64,000 bases of DNA from Actinoalloteichus_B caeruleus (GCF_000718005.1 NZ_JODV01000024.1), one strand, 5' to 3'. Counted from the first letter of the stretch, positions 25,983 to 35,781 are shown. A program made the numbers and translations. The notes: generated by a model not told the origin, from the sequence alone.

Positions 25983-26981
25983 TCACCCCGCGCCATCCGA
26001 CGCCGGGCCGCCGTCGGCCACCTCCGAGAGGCGGGCGGACAACGCGCGCAGCCGCTCCCGCAGCAGGTCAGACGCCGTCATCGTCACCGGTTCCCCGAGA
26101 GCCACGACCGCGAGGACCTCCCGCAGCAGGCCATCCACCGTGTCCGAGCCCAGCGCCACCACGCACCCGCCGTCCTCGATGTCCCGAACCCGGCCCGGCA
26201 GCGGGTCCGTCAACACCCGTGACACCCGGGCCGCCGACGCGGCCACCCACAGTTCCGCCCGGTGCGGGAACGGGGTCGACAACAGGACACCCCGTAGGTA
26301 CTCGGCCGGGTCCCCACCCGGGACCTCCCCGCGCTGGAAGCGCCGCCCGGTCGGGGCCACCTCGGAGATCCGGTCCACCCGGAACGTCCGCCACCCGCCG
26401 CGGCGCAGGTCGTGGGCGATCAGGTACCAGAGCTGGTGACCGGTCACCAGGTGGTGGGGTTCGACCCGTCGTTCGGTCACCACCCCGTCCCGGTCGCGGT
26501 AGGAGCACGTCACCACCTCGTGGTCCCGGCAGGCGACGGCGAGCACCGACAGCACCTCCGGGCACACCTGGTTCGGTGCCGGCCGCACGAGCGGGACCGT
26601 CGCCCGGGACACCGCCGCCGCCCGGTGCCGCAGCCGTGCCGGCAACACCTGCTCCAACTTCGCCAACGCCCGCACCGAGGTGTCCTCGATCCCCGTGACC
26701 GTGCCCCCGGCCGCGGTGAGCAGCGCCGTGGCCACCGCCACCGCCTCCTCGTCGTCCAGCAGCAGCGGAGGAAGATCCCGCCCGGCCACCATCCGGTACC
26801 CGCCGGCGGTGCCGGTCGTACCCCGCACCGGGTAGCCCAGGGCACGCAGCCGCCCGACGTCGCGTCGGACGGTCCGGTCGGTCACCTCCAGCCGGCGCGC
26901 CAACTCGGCCCCCGACCACTCGCGGCGGCTCTGCAACAGCGACAGGAGGGTCAACAGCCGCGCCGGCAGGCTCGCGTTCAC
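25983..26981 (-). CDS. WYL-domain transcriptional regulator
   Basis: 332 residues. The N-terminal HTH_11-type domain is WSGAELARRLEVTDRTVRRD, then a wing with GTAGGYRM. The WYL domain includes VEPHHLVTGHQLWYLIAHD and TFRVDRISEV. A C-terminal WCX-type extension follows. These regulators sense ligands or nucleic-acid fragments. It is divergent from an FAD-dependent oxidase gene, and a 23-bp inverted repeat near its start suggests it controls that gene and itself. Confidence 0.92.
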   Translation of the reverse strand: MNASLPARLLTLLSLLQSRREWSGAELARRLEVTDRTVRRDVGRLRALGYPVRGTTGTAGGYRMVAGRDLPPLLLDDEEAVAVATALLTAAGGTVTGIEDTSVRALAKLEQVLPARLRHRAAAVSRATVPLVRPAPNQVCPEVLSVLAVACRDHEVVTCSYRDRDGVVTERRVEPHHLVTGHQLWYLIAHDLRRGGWRTFRVDRISEVAPTGRRFQRGEVPGGDPAEYLRGVLLSTPFPHRAELWVAASAARVSRVLTDPLPGRVRDIEDGGCVVALGSDTVDGLLREVLAVVALGEPVTMTASDLLRERLRALSARLSEVADGGPASDGAG

Positions 26982-27001
26982 TCTTTCAGGATGTCATCTC
27001 C

Positions 27002-27024
27002 TTGCGGACACCTCCGGTCCGCAA
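27002..27024. promoter_or_regulatory. inverted repeat between WYL and FAD-oxidase genes
   Basis: Perfect 8-bp arms TTGCGGAC and GTCCGCAA enclose seven bases. It lies 21 bp upstream of both coding starts (WYL at 26981, oxidase at 27045), in a 63-bp divergent gap, and is a good candidate WYL-regulator operator. Confidence 0.65.
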
Positions 27025-27044
27025 CGCGCTCTAGCTTCGACCGC

Positions 27045-28463
27045 ATGACCACGTCGACCTCCGCGATCACCCCTGTCGTCGCCACCCTGCGCGCCGAGGT
27101 GGCAGGTCCGGTCCTCCTCCCCGAGGACCCGGGATTCGCCACCGCCACCGTCGGTTTCCAGACCTACGGGCCGCACCGACCCGACGTCGCCGTCCTCGCC
27201 ACCACCACGGCCGACGTCCGCGCCGCCGTCCGCGTGGCCGCCGACCACGACCTGCCCGTCGCCGTGCTGAACTCCGGGCACGGTGTTCCTCCCCGGTACA
27301 CCGGGGGGCTGCTCGTGGCGATCCGGGACCTCGCCGGGGTCCGCGTCGACCCGGGTCGACGCGTGGCGTGGATCGAGGCGGGCGCGCCGTGGTCCGCCGT
27401 GATCGAGGCGGCCGGCGCCCACGGCCTCGCCCCGCTCTCCGGTAGCACCCCCCACGTCGGTGCCGTCGGCTACACCCTCGGCGGCGGCCTGGGCCTGCTC
27501 GCCCGCCGGTTCGGCTACGCCGCCGACCACGTGCGCGAGATCGAACTCGTCACGGCGGACGGGACGACCCGCTCGGTGACCGCCCGGACACACCCGGACC
27601 TGTTCTGGGCGTCGCGCGGGGGCGGCGGGAACTTCGGCGTGGTCACCGGGATGGAGGTCGACCTCTTCCCCGTCCCCACCCTCTACGGCGGGGGGCTCTT
27701 CTACGACGCCCCGCTGGTCGGCGAGGCGCTGCGGGCGTGGCGGGACTGGACGTCGACGGCACCCGAGGAGATCACCACCTCGGTCGCCCTCGTCCCCTTC
27801 CCCGACGTCGACGGCGTGCCGGACCCCCTGCGGGGTCGGCACGTGCTGCACGTGCGGATCGCCGCCACCCTCGACGTGGCCACCGGCGACGAGGTGATCG
27901 CACCCCTGCGGGCGGTGGGTCCCCGGCTGCTGGACGCGGTCGGCGAACTCCCCTACACCGACTCGGCCACCATCTGCTCGGACCCCACCGAGCCGATGGG
28001 CTACCAGACGACCAACCTGTTCCTCGACGGTCTCCCCGACCAGGCCCTGAGCGGTGTCCTGGACCGCGTCGGCCCAGGAGCGCCGTCGCCCCAGGTCCTG
28101 GAGATCCGCCACCTGGGCGGAGCGCTCCGACGCCCACCCGCCGAGGCGAACTGCGTCAGCCACCGGGACGCCGAGTACCTCCTCGGCCTCACCCGCCGCA
28201 CACCCCCCGACGCGACCCCCGAGCAGGCGGCCGCGCTCCGCGCCCCGCACGCCGAGGTCCGCGCGGCACTGCGCCCCTGGTCGACCGGCGCCAGCTACCT
28301 GAACTTCCTGGACGGGGACGGAGCGGACACCGAGCGGGTCCGCTCCGCCTACACGCCGGAGAACTACCGCCGGCTCGCCGACACGAAGGCGCGGTGGGAC
28401 CCGAGGAACCTGTTCCGCCACAACCGCAACATCCCCCCGACCGCCCCCACCTCCCCGAACTGA
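27045..28463 (+). CDS. FAD-binding PCMH-type oxidoreductase (berberine-bridge-like)
   Basis: 472 residues from the ATG at 27045. The PCMH FAD domain shows VAVLNSGHGVPPRY (His of the covalent-type loop), PLSGSTPHVGAVGYTLGGGL and WASRGGGGNFGVVTGMEV. The C-terminus has the BBE signature YLNFLDGD then KARWDPRNLFRHNRNI. It would oxidise an alcohol, sugar or alkaloid-like substrate with O2. No signal peptide is seen. It is regulated by the divergent WYL gene. Confidence 0.92.
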   Translation: MTTSTSAITPVVATLRAEVAGPVLLPEDPGFATATVGFQTYGPHRPDVAVLATTTADVRAAVRVAADHDLPVAVLNSGHGVPPRYTGGLLVAIRDLAGVRVDPGRRVAWIEAGAPWSAVIEAAGAHGLAPLSGSTPHVGAVGYTLGGGLGLLARRFGYAADHVREIELVTADGTTRSVTARTHPDLFWASRGGGGNFGVVTGMEVDLFPVPTLYGGGLFYDAPLVGEALRAWRDWTSTAPEEITTSVALVPFPDVDGVPDPLRGRHVLHVRIAATLDVATGDEVIAPLRAVGPRLLDAVGELPYTDSATICSDPTEPMGYQTTNLFLDGLPDQALSGVLDRVGPGAPSPQVLEIRHLGGALRRPPAEANCVSHRDAEYLLGLTRRTPPDATPEQAAALRAPHAEVRAALRPWSTGASYLNFLDGDGADTERVRSAYTPENYRRLADTKARWDPRNLFRHNRNIPPTAPTSPN

Positions 28464-28653
28464 CCGATCGCCCGGCGCCCACCCGGTGGATCGGGCGGGT
28501 GGGCGCCGGCCCGGTGCACGACCGGGTCGGCGCATCCATCGCGCCCGCGGGTCCACGCGACTGGACGAACGCGACGAGCGGACGCGTCCGGCTCCTGGCC
28601 ACGATCCGGTTCGGACATGTCGTCACCGGTGCCGGATGGCTGTCACCGGGCGG

Positions 28654-30111
28654 TCAGCCCCGGGACCACTGCTGGTGGGGTCCGGTGCCGCAGCTCCACT
28701 GGTGGACGGTGGCGTTGTTCGCCGTGGACTCGTCGGCCACGTCCAGGCACAGCCCGCTGTGCCGTGCCACGTAGCGGACGTGGCCGGCACCCGCGTCCTC
28801 GGCACGCCACTGCTGGTGGGGCTCACCGGTGCAGGCCCGTTGCGTCACGGCTCCGCCGTCGCTAGTGGAGCCGCCCTCCACCGTCAGGCACCGTCCGCTG
28901 TGCCAGGCGACGAGTTCCACGTGCCCGCCGCCGACATCCCGCGACACCCACCGCTGGTTGTTCCCTCCCGTGCACTCCCACTGGATCACCCGGTGCCCCT
29001 CGGCGGTGGACTCGTCGGCCACGTCCAGGCACTTGGAACTGTGCCTGGCCACCACCGGGCGCGCCTGTCCGCCGTCGAGCCCACTGATCCGCCCGGTGGC
29101 CGTGTCGATCTCCAGCTCGGGTGTCCAGTCCATGGTGAGGGAGGTCGGGGTGGGGAACTCCAACGGCAGCCACACGTACTCGGAGTCGTTCGGGGTGCCG
29201 CCCTGCGCCGGGCCCCACCGGTCGCCCATGTAGAGGTAGCCGGTGGTCTCGCTGCCCTCCACCGGGAGCACGAAGGCCGTCTGCGAGCCGAAAGCCGTCG
29301 AGTTCCCCAGGTTCGTCGGCTCCGTCCACGGGCACTCCACGCACTCGGCGGTGGCGTACTTCTGCTGGTTGGGATTCCACCCCGTGGCGCCGGAGGTGAC
29401 GAGGAAGTACACGCCGTCGCGTTCGAACATCGCCGGGGCCTCCCGGTGGCCGCCGGGCCACAGCACGTGGACGAGTTCCTCGACCTGCGTGTAGTCGGGC
29501 GTCAGCCGGTACACGTGCAGGTCGTAGTTCTCCCTGGCGGAGGAGATCATGTATCCGGTGCCGTCCCCGTCGACGAAGGCGGTGATGTCCCGGGACATGT
29601 GTTCGTCGAAGGGCCGGAAGCTGCCTCGCCACTCGTAGTCGCCGTCGACGGTGTCCGACACGGCCACGGCGGCCCGGGCCTCCCCGTAGTCCCGGCCGTT
29701 CTCCTTGTGCATCCACATGACGAACTGCCCGGTGGACTCGTTGTAGATCACCTTCGGGCGCTCGATGTTCGCGACCGCGAGTTCCGGGTCGCTGTCCTGG
29801 GTCAGCACGTGGTTGCGGAACTCCCAGTTCCGCAGATCGGTCGACCGGTACGCCGAGACGTGGCGGAAGGTGAAGTCCGGGTTGCGGTTCTCCCCGAACC
29901 AGTAGTAGTAGTCGCCAACCTTGAGCACACCGCCACCGTGGGCGTGCAGCGGGTTTCCGTCGGTGTCGGTGAACTGCGTTCCGTTGGGAATCCTCACCGG
30001 TTCGGCCGACGCCGTACCGGTGAGGACACCGGTCATCAGCAGTGCCACGGTGCCGACCACCGCGGCCAGCACGGCGCCGGGGCGCCGTCTCGTCCATCGT
30101 GTCCGGGACAT
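28654..30111 (-). CDS. secreted GH43 exo-beta-1,3-galactanase-like enzyme with CBM13
   Basis: 485 residues from the ATG at 30111, behind AAGGGAG. A signal peptide covers residues 1-36, ending TASA. The catalytic domain (about 40-345) opens with DTDGNPLHAHGGGVLKVGDY and YYWFGENR, the pattern of GH43 subfamily 24, which as I recall lacks the usual catalytic base. NIERPKVIYN and the APAMFERDGVYFLV segment fit. Residues about 355-485 form a ricin-type CBM13 with three repeats ending NQRW, HQQW and HQQW. Known relatives trim galactose from the beta-1,3-galactan backbone of arabinogalactan. It is divergent from a ROK regulator. Confidence 0.82.
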   Translation of the reverse strand: MSRTRWTRRRPGAVLAAVVGTVALLMTGVLTGTASAEPVRIPNGTQFTDTDGNPLHAHGGGVLKVGDYYYWFGENRNPDFTFRHVSAYRSTDLRNWEFRNHVLTQDSDPELAVANIERPKVIYNESTGQFVMWMHKENGRDYGEARAAVAVSDTVDGDYEWRGSFRPFDEHMSRDITAFVDGDGTGYMISSARENYDLHVYRLTPDYTQVEELVHVLWPGGHREAPAMFERDGVYFLVTSGATGWNPNQQKYATAECVECPWTEPTNLGNSTAFGSQTAFVLPVEGSETTGYLYMGDRWGPAQGGTPNDSEYVWLPLEFPTPTSLTMDWTPELEIDTATGRISGLDGGQARPVVARHSSKCLDVADESTAEGHRVIQWECTGGNNQRWVSRDVGGGHVELVAWHSGRCLTVEGGSTSDGGAVTQRACTGEPHQQWRAEDAGAGHVRYVARHSGLCLDVADESTANNATVHQWSCGTGPHQQWSRG

Positions 30112-30521
30112 GCAAACTCCCTTGTTCGCTGTCGACGGGTGTGAACACGCGATCTCGGGACGCGGCTGGTTGCGGGGACCGTCGGGACCGGTGACGGGAC
30201 TGGCATCGGTCCCGAGGGTCGGGGACGCGCACCACCTCGCGACCGGCCCCGGGGTCCGGACCAGGAGCGGGCGTGCACCGGTAGCTCCTTCTGCGGCGGA
30301 GGTCAGCCGGGACGAACGCGTGATCTCGATCACCGTAACCGTTGACGTGCGAGGACTTCAATTCCCAGTGCATGGAAGTCGGTGGCGGTAGTTTTCGAAA
30401 GCTCCGCGTCAGCGGGAGTTCCGAGGCGTGCGCTTGGCGGAGACCGCCTGGTTGGTCAGGCGTTGACGAGGGCGTATCCCGATTCTTGACCCGTGGAACG
30501 CGGCGGCGGTACTTTCCGGGG
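30112..30521. promoter_or_regulatory. 410-bp divergent control region, galactanase/ROK
   Basis: It contains a 14-bp palindrome at 30320-30333 (GTGATC, TC, GATCAC) and a TTTCGAAA palindrome near 30393, either of which could be the ROK operator. The middle portion is less GC-rich than its surroundings, as expected for promoters. There is no coding potential. Confidence 0.5.
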
Positions 30522-31727
30522 ATGCCCCGTCCCGCGCAGGGTCGCGGACCGATCGCCACGACGCGTGCGAGTGCGCGGGTGTTCCGCCTCGTGTTGACCG
30601 ACGGCCCGGTGCGGCGGGGAGAACTGGTCCGGCGCACGGGCCTGTCCCAACCCAGCATCACCAAGATCACCCGTGCCTTCCTCGACCGGGGCTACCTCGC
30701 CGAGGTCTCCCCGGGCCACGGCCGGAACGGCGTCGGGGGGCGCGACGTCCGGATCGGCCGGCCCTCCGTCCCGCTGGACGTGCGTGCGGACCGGGAGTTC
30801 GTGGTGGGTGTCAAGGTGACGGCCAACGAACTCATCGGCGTCGTCACGGACCTGAGGGCACATGTCCGCCACGCCGCCCGAAACCACCTGTCGGGCCATG
30901 ACGTCGCGGACGTCGTCCGGTCGGTGGCGGGACTGGTCGACGAGCTGCGCCGCCTCGAACCCCGCTTCCGTGTCCGCACCCACGCGCTAGGCGTGTCGGT
31001 GGCCGGTGCCGTCGACCGGGACCGGGGTATCGCCCGCTACGAGCCGTTCCACGGCTGGCGGGACCTGCGTCTCGCCGATCTGATCAGCGCCGAGACCGGG
31101 CTCCCGACCGTCGTCGACAACGACGTCCGTGCCCTCACCGAGGCGGAGAACTGGTTCGGCGTGGGAGCCCGCGCCGACTCGTTCCTACTGGTCACCGTCG
31201 GCGCGGGCGTGACGGGCGGCCTCGTCGTCGACGGTCGGGTCCGCACCGGGGCCTTCGGCGTCGCCGGCGAACTCGGCCACGTCCCCGTCGACCCGCGCGG
31301 CCCCCGGTGCTACTGCGGGGCCACCGGCTGCCTGGAGGCCGTCGCCTCGGAACCGGCGATCGTGCGACGAGCCGCCGAACTCCTGGGAGAACCCGATCTG
31401 GCACTGCCCGACCTGGTCCGCCGCGCCCAGGGCGGCGACGCCCGGGTCCGAGGGGTGTTCGAGGAGGCGGGGAGGGCCGTGGGACGGGCCGCCGCCGGAG
31501 TCGTCAACCTCCTCGGCCCCGAAGTGGTCGTGGTGTCCGCCGACCACCAGGCGGGTCTCGCCCTGCTCGAACCCCACCTGCGCGCCGCACTCCACGAGGC
31601 CTCCTACGGCGCGGCCGGCCGCGCCGAGGTCGTGGTCCGCCTGGCACCGTTCGAGGAGTGGGCGCGGGGTGCGGCGGCGGTCGCCATCGCCCGGCGGATC
31701 GGCGACTTCACGTCGCCTCCCGGCTGA
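30522..31727 (+). CDS. ROK-family transcriptional regulator
   Basis: 401 residues. The helix-turn-helix is RRGELVRRTGLSQPSITKIT, followed by a ROK domain with LLVTVGAGVTGGLVVDG, GELGHVPVDPRGP and the zinc cluster CYCGATGCLEAVAS. The ATG at 30522 has only GGGG upstream, so a slightly different start is possible. It is divergent from the galactanase-like gene, so galactose or a galacto-oligosaccharide is a plausible inducer. Confidence 0.9.
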   Translation: MPRPAQGRGPIATTRASARVFRLVLTDGPVRRGELVRRTGLSQPSITKITRAFLDRGYLAEVSPGHGRNGVGGRDVRIGRPSVPLDVRADREFVVGVKVTANELIGVVTDLRAHVRHAARNHLSGHDVADVVRSVAGLVDELRRLEPRFRVRTHALGVSVAGAVDRDRGIARYEPFHGWRDLRLADLISAETGLPTVVDNDVRALTEAENWFGVGARADSFLLVTVGAGVTGGLVVDGRVRTGAFGVAGELGHVPVDPRGPRCYCGATGCLEAVASEPAIVRRAAELLGEPDLALPDLVRRAQGGDARVRGVFEEAGRAVGRAAAGVVNLLGPEVVVVSADHQAGLALLEPHLRAALHEASYGAAGRAEVVVRLAPFEEWARGAAAVAIARRIGDFTSPPG

Positions 31728-32337
31728 CCCTGGGCTTCGGCCCACCTGGGTTCGCCGGATGATGGTGGAGAGCGAGCGAGAACGGCGGAGGCCGAGCACC
31801 CGTTCGAACGGCCGGCCCAGCCCTGGCACAAGTGCGGCTCCGGGGATGCCGGGGGAAGCGTGCCCCGACGCCTCCGGAAGACGCGTCGGCGGGGACATCA
31901 CCCCGCCCGGCTCCCGAGTACCCGAGTCACCTCCAGCGGGTGGGGACCGGAACTCGGACCCGGGAGCACCACCGTGGGGGACGGGGATCCAACACCACCG
32001 CGGCGGTCCGAGGAGTGCGCTGACCGGGTTCGCGTGGACAGCGGGCCTCCGGTGCGCCGCTCGGTCACCGCATCACCGGACCCCGTCGGGGCAGCAGTCG
32101 GCCGGCGTTCCTCGCGCGGAGCGGTCATGATGGGCGGACCCTGGGTGGCGCTGGGGGTCGGGCCGGCGGCGACACGCCGCCGGCCCGTCCCTGGCGGACT
32201 CGGAGGATGCGCGAGAACCGTTCGATGGCGTCCACCACCCGGGCACTCCGTCCGCGAAGGATTGGGTCCGCACCCTGACGACGGCCAACACGCCGCGCCC
32301 CTGCCGGTGCGGCCCAGGCCCCCACCTCGGCGGACGG
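31728..32337. other. 610-bp convergent intergenic region, no gene seen
   Basis: It lies between the 3' ends of the ROK gene and the PPOX gene. Translations in all frames are low-complexity, and no RNA gene, repeat or terminator is clear. Confidence 0.4.
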
Positions 32338-32853
32338 TCAGAACCGCCACCGGGTCTGGCTGGAACCGCCCTTGTCGAACGCCAGGATCTTGGCCGGCCG
32401 GATCCGGTAGACCACGGCCACGTTCCCACCACCACCGGTGCCGTGGAAACGGCCGTCGCGGACCTCGAACCGCCAGGCCTCCCCGTACTTGTCCAGGTAG
32501 GAATCGGCGATCTCCCGGAGGACGGACTCCTCCGAGATCTGCTCGGCCGTCCCCTCCACGACGACGTCAAGACCCTCGTTGAGCAGGTTCGAGCCGGTGG
32601 TCAGCGCGCACAGCGGGCTACGCTGGATGTTGCGGGCCTTCTGCTCGTCCTCACCGGTGCAGAAGTAGGCCGCGCCGTCCAGCCACACCGCGAGCAGGGT
32701 GCTCACGTGCGGACGGCCGTCGTCGCGCACGCTGGACAACCAGTAGGTCTCCGCGCCCCGCAGCGCCTTCTCCATCCGCAACCAGCTGGTCGGCAGTGCG
32801 TCCGGAGCGCTGAACCTCGGGTCCAGCTCCGCGACTGGCTCGTCGATCGCCAT
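32338..32853 (-). CDS. pyridoxamine 5'-phosphate oxidase-family protein
   Basis: 171 residues with the split-barrel flavin-binding fold: TYWLSSVRDDGRPHVSTLLA, VWLDGAAYFCTGEDEQKARN and the C-terminal VVYRIRPAKILAFDKGG. These proteins bind FMN or F420 and the substrate cannot be named. The ATG at 32853 follows GAGAGGGGAA. Composition and length are normal for the family. Confidence 0.88.
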   Translation of the reverse strand: MAIDEPVAELDPRFSAPDALPTSWLRMEKALRGAETYWLSSVRDDGRPHVSTLLAVWLDGAAYFCTGEDEQKARNIQRSPLCALTTGSNLLNEGLDVVVEGTAEQISEESVLREIADSYLDKYGEAWRFEVRDGRFHGTGGGGNVAVVYRIRPAKILAFDKGGSSQTRWRF

Positions 32854-33251
32854 CGTTGTTCCCCTCTCGTGGTTGAGGCTTCCGCTTGGGTTGACTCCCG
32901 TGGCCGGGCGAACTGGTCGCTCCGCCCTGGGTGCGAAGCGTGCGGCCGGCCACCAGGGGTCCCTGCCGTCCGGCTCGGGATGAGCCTCGCTGGCGACGGG
33001 AGGGGATGCGCGGCAGGACACGGTCACCCAGGCCGGCCGGATGCCGCCAGCCCCACGGATGGGGGACATGGAGGGTCAGGCAGGGAAGCCGGGTCGTCCC
33101 ACCGCCGCGCTGGGGCTGCCGGCCGCCGTCCACGGTGTCCTGTTGGCATCGACGTCCGGGCCTGGCGATCGTGTCGCGGGACCGTGTGCGACGGCGGATC
33201 GAGACTGCCGAACGGTCGCAGTGTGATCCAGCACGGTGCCACACTGAGCGG
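32854..33251. other. 398-bp intergenic region with an inverted repeat
   Basis: No protein-like frame is visible. At its right end, CAGTGTG (33219-33225) and CACACTG (33240-33246) form a perfect inverted repeat 14 bases apart, immediately upstream of the GTG start of the broken peptidase gene. It could be its operator or a transcript hairpin. Confidence 0.4.
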
Positions 33252-33994
33252 GTGGCGGCCGACGCACCGACGATCCTGGCGACCTCGATGGGGTTCAACC
33301 GTGCCCGGGACCCGTGGCGGCCCGGCCCGGTGTTCTCCTACGCCTTCGACCTGGCCGGCGGGCCGCCCCGCCCGCGGTTGGCTTCGTATCGACCGGCACG
33401 GGTGATCGGCAGGCCAGCATCGACGCCTTCTACGCGGCGTTCGCCGGCACCGAGGTGCGCACCTCCCACCTAGCGCTGTTCGAGCAACCCAATGTGCCGG
33501 ACGTAGCCGCTCACCTGCACGAGCAGGACGTCGTCTGGGTGGACAGGGGGAGCGTGGTCAACCTGCTGGCGGTGTGGCACGCCCACGACCTGCCGGCAAT
33601 CCTGGCCGACTGTTGGCAGGCGGGGGTCGTGCTGGCCGGTGAGTCGGCCGGGTCGCTGTGCTGGCACACGTGGACGGTCACCGATTCCTACGGCGGCGTT
33701 CGCGGCAGCGGCGAGGGACTGGGTTTGCTGCCTCATGCCAACGCGGTGCACTACGGCGAAGGCGAGCGGCGGGCGGCTTTCCACCACCTGCTCGCCACCG
33801 AAGGCGCTGCGGGCGGTCTGGTCGGCTACGCCACAGACACCGGTGCCGGACTGCATTACGAGCATGACCGGTTGGTGGCCGCGATCGCCGACCGGCCGAA
33901 CGCGGGCGTCTACCGTGTCACCCGGTCCTCGGACGGCGAGGTGCGGGAGGAACCGCTCGACGCGCTCCGGCTGAAACGGGGCAAGGGCGCATAA
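33252..33994 (+). pseudogene. peptidase S51 (peptidase E-like) with a frameshift
   Basis: The N-terminal part from the GTG at 33252 reads ILATSMGFNRARD then VFSYAFDLAGGPP. After about 33374 the homology moves to another frame, VGFVSTGTGDRQASIDAFYA, and continues to the stop at 33994. Gaining one G in the CGCGGTTGG stretch would restore one gene of about 247 residues. The second part keeps the S51 nucleophile (VLAGESAGSLCWH) and later GLLPHANAVHYGEGERR. It is a one-base deletion or a sequencing error; otherwise the enzyme looks intact. Confidence 0.8.
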
Positions 33995-34009
33995 CCGGCT
34001 GGCCGATGG

Positions 34010-34494
34010 TCAGCCGGACAGCCGGTGGGCGAGGTCGGCTATCTCCCAGCGCACGTCCGCACGAACCTCCCACTGGCGCAGCACGCGCGATGTGCGCCGG
34101 ACCTCGGTCAAGGCGGAGTGCGAGCCGACCTGGTCGTGGGCGTCCAGCGTTTCCCGGGCCAGTCGGACGGCGTCGGCGGGTTGGCCGGCGTTGGCATACG
34201 CGTGAGCCAGCTTCGCGCGGCTGATCATGGCCGTGCGGGGCGAGGAGCGGGCCAGTCCATCCAACCGGGGTTGTAGCGCGTCGATCACGTCGGTACCGAG
34301 ACCGAGGTAGATGTCGCAGGTGGTTTGGTAGACCGCGTACAGGTCGTCGCCGACGACGCTGCGCTGCCCCAAACGGACTTCGTCGTCCCGGCTGGGCTGG
34401 GAGAGCAGGCGCATCGCTTCGTCCAGCACCCGCGCACTGGCGTCGGCCTGGCCAGCCAGGGCGTAGCTGATCACCTTCAGCCCTGTGGCCCGTC
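34010..34494 (-). pseudogene. C-terminal fragment of a TPR-type regulator cut by the CRISPR array
   Basis: The readable part is GLKVISYALAGQADASARVLDEA, then YQTTCDIYLGLG, AYANAGQPADAVRLARETLD and a C-terminal EIADLAHRLSG. It matches the last 150 residues of the 400-residue XRE/TPR regulators common in actinomycetes. The frame becomes unrelated sequence exactly where the first CRISPR repeat begins (34495), so the helix-turn-helix and first TPRs are missing. A GTG at 34474 could still start a 154-residue remnant. Confidence 0.75.
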
Positions 34495-35781
34495 GTTGCG
34501 ATCCTCGCCGGCCCCGAAGGGCCGGTGCAACCCCGGCACGAGGCGGGTCGTCCCCTCCAGGTCGCGGTTGCGATCCTCACCGGCCCCGGAGGGCCGGTGC
34601 AACCGCAAGGAGCGGTGGGCACGCCGACCGCCGCGCCGCCGTTGCGATCCTCACCGGCCCCGGAGGGCCGGTGCAACCGCTGATCCAGGGGTACGAGTCG
34701 TCCTCAGTGGGCAGGTTGCGATCCTCACCGGCCCCGGAGGGCCGGTGCAACCGCCAGGAGCGCCGCCGATCTCCACACAGCCCCCCTGGTTGCGATCCTC
34801 ACCGGCCCCGGAGGGCCGGTGCAACTCGCGATGTCAGGCGGTGCCGTAGAGATCGACATTTGGTTGCGATCCTCACCGGCCCCGGTGGGCCGGTGCAACG
34901 CGACGCACGGGTTGCTGTCCTGCGCCTCGTCGAGGTTGCGATCCTCACCGGCCCCGGAGGGCCGGTGCAACTCCCCGGTGGGGCACCGACACGTGCGGTG
35001 CCCACGCCGAGTTGCGATCCTCACCGGCCCCGGAGGGCCAGTGCAACTGCCGAGGTTGATGAGGTGACCGACCAAGAGGCTGCCGTTGCGATCCTCACCG
35101 GCCCCGGAGGGCCGGTGCAACGGCGCCGCCGGCCGAATCCGGGGCCGGATGGCCTCGTGTTGCGATCCTCACCGGCCCCGGAGGGCCGGTGCAACCCGAC
35201 GGGGCCACCCGCCAGTCGGGCACGTGGGCGCGTTGCGATCCTCACCGGCCCCGGAGGGCCGGTGCAACAACCGACTTCCGGGGGGTCGTCCCCTCCACCG
35301 CGTCCTGTTGCGATCCTCACCGGCCCCGGAGGGCCGGTGCAACACGTGATCACCTTGGCCTGGATAATCGCAATTCTGGGTTGCGATCCTCACCGGCCCC
35401 GGAGGGCCGGTGCAACCCGAGGCCGATCTCCGCGATGCAGCGATGGCCGCAGTTGCGATCCTCACCGGCCCCGGAGGGCCGGTGCAACCCCGGAAGATGC
35501 GCGCGCTCCAGGTCGCCGCGGCGTTGTTGCGATCCTCACCGGCCCCGGAGGGCCGGTGCAACCCTGTCGTGGGCGGTCGCGATCGCCGCCACCGGGATGT
35601 TGCGATCCTCACCGGCCCCGGAGGGCCGGTGCAACCGGTGATGCTCGGCAGCAACGGGTACGCCGCGGCCCGGTTGCGATCCTCACCGGCCCCGGAGGGC
35701 CGGTGCAACCAGGGGGGCCTCGTCGAGGTCAAAACGTGGGCCCAGTTGCGATCCTCACCGGCCCCGGAGGGCCGGTGCAAC
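34495..35781 (-). CRISPR. CRISPR array, 18 repeats of 37 bp and 17 spacers
   Basis: Repeats start at 34495, 34567, 34641, 34715, 34789, 34863, 34935, 35011, 35085, 35159, 35232, 35307, 35380, 35452, 35526, 35599, 35673 and 35745. Spacers are 35-39 nt and all different. On the + strand the repeat begins GTTGCGATCCT and ends GTGCAAC; its core is a 9-bp stem CACCGGCCC/GGGCCGGTG around four bases. Read on the - strand it ends GGATCGCAAC, like the 3' handles of type I-B/III repeats. The repeat at 34495 has two changes, and those at 34863 and 35011 one each, so the low-coordinate end is probably the old, leader-distal end and transcription runs leftward. No cas operon adjoins it. Confidence 0.97.

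Noticed and set aside
34467..35365. A 10-base match (TGATCACCTT) between the spacer at 35344-35379 and the neighbouring regulator fragment
   Set aside because: Ten bases is within chance expectation and flanks do not match, so it is not evidence for self-targeting.
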